A stretch of DNA of 64,000 nucleotides from Tubulanus polymorphus. Its lineage: Eukaryota > Nemertea > Palaeonemertea > Tubulaniformes > Tubulanidae. This document shows positions 60,101-64,000 of this stretch, piece by piece. The translations under genes were made by a program, and so were the position numbers. The notes below the pieces were generated by a model. It worked only from the letters and a program-made list of their open reading frames with translations. It had not been told where the DNA came from and ran no database searches. Where the stretch lies: the NCBI RefSeq assembly GCF_964204645.1, contig NC_134036.1, forward strand, positions 7,302,704 to 7,366,703. The letters are read 5' to 3'. Numbering within the stretch: position 1 is the stretch's first letter; each line of letters starts with the position of its first letter.

Positions 60101-63100
60101 GGTGGTTGTTCGAAAAAACGACAAAGTGCTGACCGGGCCATGATCAGCGTTACGACCCGGTGCAGTGAGGGAGGGAGGGAGGCACTAGGACAGTCGTCCG
60201 CCCGTTAGTCAGTGTGTCGGCGGTTGTTGTTCGAAAAACGACTAAGTGCTGACCGGGCCTTGATCAGCGTTACGACCCGGAGCATTGAGGGAGGGAGGGA
60301 GGCAGTAGGTCGGTCGTCCATCCGTTCGTCAGTGTGCCGGCGGTGGAAGTTCGAAAAACGACTAAGTGCTGACCGGGCCTTGATCAGCGTTACGACCCGG
60401 TGCAGTGAGGGAGGGAGGGAGGGAGGCAGTAGGTCGGTTGTCCGTCCGTTCGTCAGTGTGCCGGCGGTGGTTGTTCGAAAAACGACTAAGTGCTGACCGG
60501 GCCATGAACAGCGTTACGACCCGGCACCGGTCAGGAAGGGAGGGAGGGTGGCAGTAGGTCGGTCGTCCGTTCGTTCGTCAGTGTGCCGGCGGTGGTAGTT
60601 CGAAAAACGACTAAGTGCTGACCGGGCCTTGATCAGCGTTACGACCCGGTGCAGTGAGGGAGGGAGGGAGGCAGTAGGTCGGTCGTCCGTCCGTTTGTCA
60701 GTGTGCCGGCGGTGGTTGTTCGAAAAACGACTAAGTGCTGACCGGGTCATAATCAGCGTTACGACCCGGTGCAGTGAGGGAGGGAGGGAGGGAGGGAGGC
60801 AGTAGGTCGGTCGTCCGTCCGTTTGTCAGTGTGCCGGCGGTGGTTGTTCGAAAAACGACTAAGTGCTGACCGGGTCATAATCAGCGTTACGACCCGGTGC
60901 AGTGAGGGAGGGAGGGAGGGAGGCAGTAGGTCGGTCGTCCGTCCGTTCGTCAGTGTGCCGGCGGTGGTTGTTCGAAAAACGACTAAGTGCTGACCGGGCC
61001 TTGATCAGCGTTACGACCCGGTGCAGTGAGGGAGGGAGGGAGGCACTAGGACAGTCGTCCGCCCGTTAGTCAGTGTGTCGGCGGTTGTTGTTCGAAAAAC
61101 GACTAAGTGCTGACCGGGCCGTGAACAGCGTTACGACCCGGCACCGGTCAGGAAGGGAGGGAGGGTGGCAGTAGGTCGGTCGTCCGTTCGTTCGTCAGTG
61201 TGCCGGCGGTGGTAGTTCGAAAAACGACTAAGTGCTGACCGGGCATTGATCAGCGTTACGACCCGGTGCAGTGAGGGAGGGAGGAGGCAGTAGGTCGGTC
61301 GTCCGTCCGTTCGTCAGTGTGCCGGCGGTGGTTGTTCGAAAAACGACTAAGTGCTGACCGGGCCATGATCAGCGTTACGACCCGGTGCAGTGAGGGAGGG
61401 AGGGAGGCATTAGGTCGGTCGTCCATCCGTTCGTCAGTGTGCCGGCGGTGGTTGTTCGAAAAACGACTAAGTGCTGACCGGGCCATGATCAGCGTTACGA
61501 CCCGGTGCAGTGAGGGAGGGAGGGAGGCACTAGGACAGTCGTCCGCCCGTTAGTCAGTGTGTCGGCGGTTGTTGTACGAAAAACGACTAAGTACTGACCG
61601 GGCCATGAACAGCGTTACGACCCGGCACCAGTCAGGAAGGGAGGGAGGGTGGCAGTAGGTCGGTCGTCCGTTCGTTCGTCAGTGTGCCGGCGGTGGTTGT
61701 TCGAAAAACGACTAAGTGCTGACCGGGCCTTGATCAGCGTTACGACCCGGTGCAGTGAGGGAGGGAGGGAGGGAGGCAGTAGGTCCGTCGTCCGCCCGTT
61801 AGTCAGTGTGTCGGCGGTTGCTGTTCGAAAAACGACCTAAGTGCTGACCGGGCCATGAACAGCGTTACGACCCGGCACCGGTCAGGAAGGGAGGGAGGGT
61901 GGCAGTAGGTCGGTCGTCCGTTCGTTCGTCAGTGTGCCGGCGGTGGTAGTTCGAAAAACGACTAAGTGCTGACCGGGCCTTGATCAGCGTTACGACCCGG
62001 TGCAGTGAGGGAGGGAGGGAGGCAGTAGGTCGGTCGTCCGTCCGTTTGTCAGTGTGCCGGCGGTGGTTGTTCGAAAAACGACTAAGTGCTGACCGGGCCT
62101 TGATCAGCGTTACGACCCGGTGCAGTGAGGGAGGGAGGGAGGCAGTAGGTCGGTCGTCCATCCGTTCGTCAGTGTGCCGGCGGTGGTTGTTCGAAAAACG
62201 ACTAAGTGCTGACCGGGCCATGATCAGCGTTACGACCCGGTGCAGTGAGGGAGGGAGGCACTAGGACAGTCGTCCGCCCGTTAGTCAGTGTGTCGGCGGT
62301 TGTTGTTCGAAAAACGACTAAGTGCTGACCGGGCCATGAACAGCGTTACGACCCGGCACCGGTCAGGAAGGGAGGGAGGGTGGCAGTAGGTCGGTCGTCC
62401 GTTCGTTCGTCAGTGTGCCGGCGGTGGTTGTTCGAAAAACGACTAAGTGCTGACCGGGCCTTGATCAGCGTTACGACCCGGCACCGGTCAGGGAGGGAGG
62501 GAGGGAGGCAGTAGGTCGGTCGTCCGTCCGATCGTCATTGTGCCGGCGGTGGTAGTTCGAAAAACGACTAAGTGCTGACCGGGCCTTGATCAGCGTTACG
62601 ACCCGGAGCATTGAGGGAGGGAGGGAGGCAGTAGGTCGGTCGTCCGTCCGTTCGTCATTGTGCCGGCGGTGGTAGTTCGAAAAACGACTAAGTGCTGACC
62701 GGGCCTAGATCAGCGTTACGACCCGGTGCAGTGAGGGAGGGAGGGAGGCAGTAGGTCGGTCGTCCGTCCGGTCGTCAGTGTGCCGGCGGTGGTTGTTCGA
62801 AAAACGACAAAGTGCTGACCGGGCCATGATCAGCGTTACGACCCGGTGCAGTGAGGGAGGGAGGGAGGCACTAGGACAGTCGTCCGCCCGTTAGTCAGTG
62901 TGTCGGCGGTTGTTGTTCGAAAAACGACTAAGTGCTGACCGGGCCTTGATCAGCGTTACGACCCGGAGCATTGAGGGAGGGAGGGAGGCAGTAGGTCGGT
63001 CGTCCATCCGTTCGTCAGTGTGCCGGCGGTGGAAGTTCGAAAAACGACTAAGTGCTGACCGGGCCTTGATCAGCGTTACGACCCGGTGCAGTGAGGGAGG

Positions 63101-64000
63101 GAGGGAGGGAGGCAGTAGGTCGGTTGTCCGTCCGTTCGTCAGTGCGCCGGCGGTGGTTGTTCGAAAAACGACTAAGTGCTGACCGGGCCATGAACAGCGT
63201 TACGACCCGGCACCGGTCAGGAAGGGAGGGAGGGTGGCAGTAGGTCGGTCGTCCGTTCGTTCGTCAGTGTGCCGGCGGTGGTAGTTCGAAAAACGACTAA
63301 GTGCTGACCGGGCCTTGATCAGCGTTACGACCCGGTGCAGTGAGGGAGGGAGGGAGGCAGTAGGTCGGTCGTCCGTCCGTTTGTCAGTGTGCCGGCGGTG
63401 GTTGTTCGAAAAACGACTAAGTGCTGACCGGGTCATAATCAGCGTTACGACCCGGTGCAGTGAGGGAGGGAGGGAGGGAGGCAGTAGGTCGGTCGTCCGT
63501 CCGTTTGTCAGTGTGCCGGCGGTGGTTGTTCGAAAAACGACTAAGTGCTGACCGGGTCATAATCAGCGTTACGACCCGGTGCAGTGAGGGAGGGAGGGAG
63601 GGAGGCAGTAGGTCGGTCGTCCGTCCGTTCGTCAGTGTGCCGGCGGTGGTTGTTCGAAAAACGACTAAGTGCTGACCGGGCCTTGATCAGCGTTACGACC
63701 CGGTGCAGTGAGGGAGGGAGGGAGGCACTAGGACAGTCGTCCGCCCGTTAGTCAGTGTGTCGGCGGTTGTTGTTCGAAAAACGACTAAGTGCTGACCGGG
63801 CCGTGAACAGCGTTACGACCCGGCACCGGTCAGGAAGGGAGGGAGGGTGGCAGTAGGTCGGTCGTCCGTTCGTTCGTCAGTGTGCCGGCGGTGGTAGTTC
63901 GAAAAACGACTAAGTGCTGACCGGGCATTGATCAGCGTTACGACCCGGTGCAGTGAGGGAGGGAGGGAGGCAGTAGGTCGGTCGTCCGTCCGTTCGTCAG
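57108..64000 (+). repeat. Three large near-identical sat1 blocks (2.19 and 2.69 kb)
   Basis: The same run of variant units starts at 57108, 59295 and 61980 (spacings 2187 and 2685). Shared diagnostic changes include TCCGATCGTCATTG (about 57653, 59840, 62526), GACAAAGTGC, GGCCTAGATCAG and GGTGGAAGTTCG (58519, 60346, 63032). The first copy has three additional units around 58030-58380; the second adds a marker-unit stretch near 61573. The third runs off the window end. Confidence 0.82.

Larger units (their letters stand above)
36517..64000 (+). repeat. Satellite array sat1, right block
   Basis: About 225 sat1 units in the same orientation as the left block, running off the window end. It starts at GGCCTTGATCAGCG directly after sat2 CACATTTCGG, sharing CGG at the joint. 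From 36517 to about 45500 the units are diverse and include many 1-bp indels and the GGCAGTGATGG type. From about 47700 onward they form near-identical multi-kilobase blocks with the marker unit. Apart from the GGGA expansion no other sequence interrupts the array, and no gene is supported. Confidence 0.97.

Overview
This window looks like heterochromatin from an animal genome, most likely an insect or other invertebrate. The reasons are long satellite arrays, CpG-rich repeats without visible CpG decay, a broken non-LTR retrotransposon and a broken Polinton/virus-type family-B DNA polymerase. The species cannot be named from this sequence. I see no intact protein-coding gene, no rRNA or tRNA gene and no CRISPR array. 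Long open frames occur almost everywhere, but they are by-products of repeat units that lack stop codons.

Layout: (1) 1-23005 is a satellite array (sat1, about 120 bp per unit, roughly 190 units). (2) 23006-23135 is one inverted sat1 unit, meeting the array at a perfect 36-bp palindrome. (3) 23136-23250 is a (GA)n tract. (4) 23251-28245 is a GC- and CpG-rich region of tandem units (one partial, two of 1283 bp), each with a TATATAC promoter-like box, followed by 13 short subrepeats. This plan resembles an rDNA intergenic spacer (IGS), but no rRNA coding sequence is present. (5) 28246-30714 is sharply AT-rich and holds minus-strand remains of a family-B DNA polymerase and a small zinc-motif protein. 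(6) 30715-32026 is a 5'- and 3'-truncated LINE on the plus strand. (7) 32027-36516 is a second satellite (sat2, 118 bp, about 38 units). (8) 36517-64000 is sat1 again, in the same orientation and interrupted by a 316-bp (GGGA)n expansion.

Two larger patterns stand out. First, sat1 stops at 23005 and resumes at about 36517 almost in phase, with only about 11 bp of the unit missing, so the 13.5-kb composite island looks inserted into one continuous array. Second, sat1 is layered. A marker unit found at 1277 and 3617 returns only from 47732 to 61573, inside near-identical multi-kilobase blocks. The zone around the island (about 4-45 kb) instead carries other, more diverse unit variants.

No gene works together with another here. 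The functional candidates are DNA-level: four promoter-like boxes, hundreds of same-strand G-rich runs, and a hairpin-forming inverted repeat in nearly every sat2 unit.
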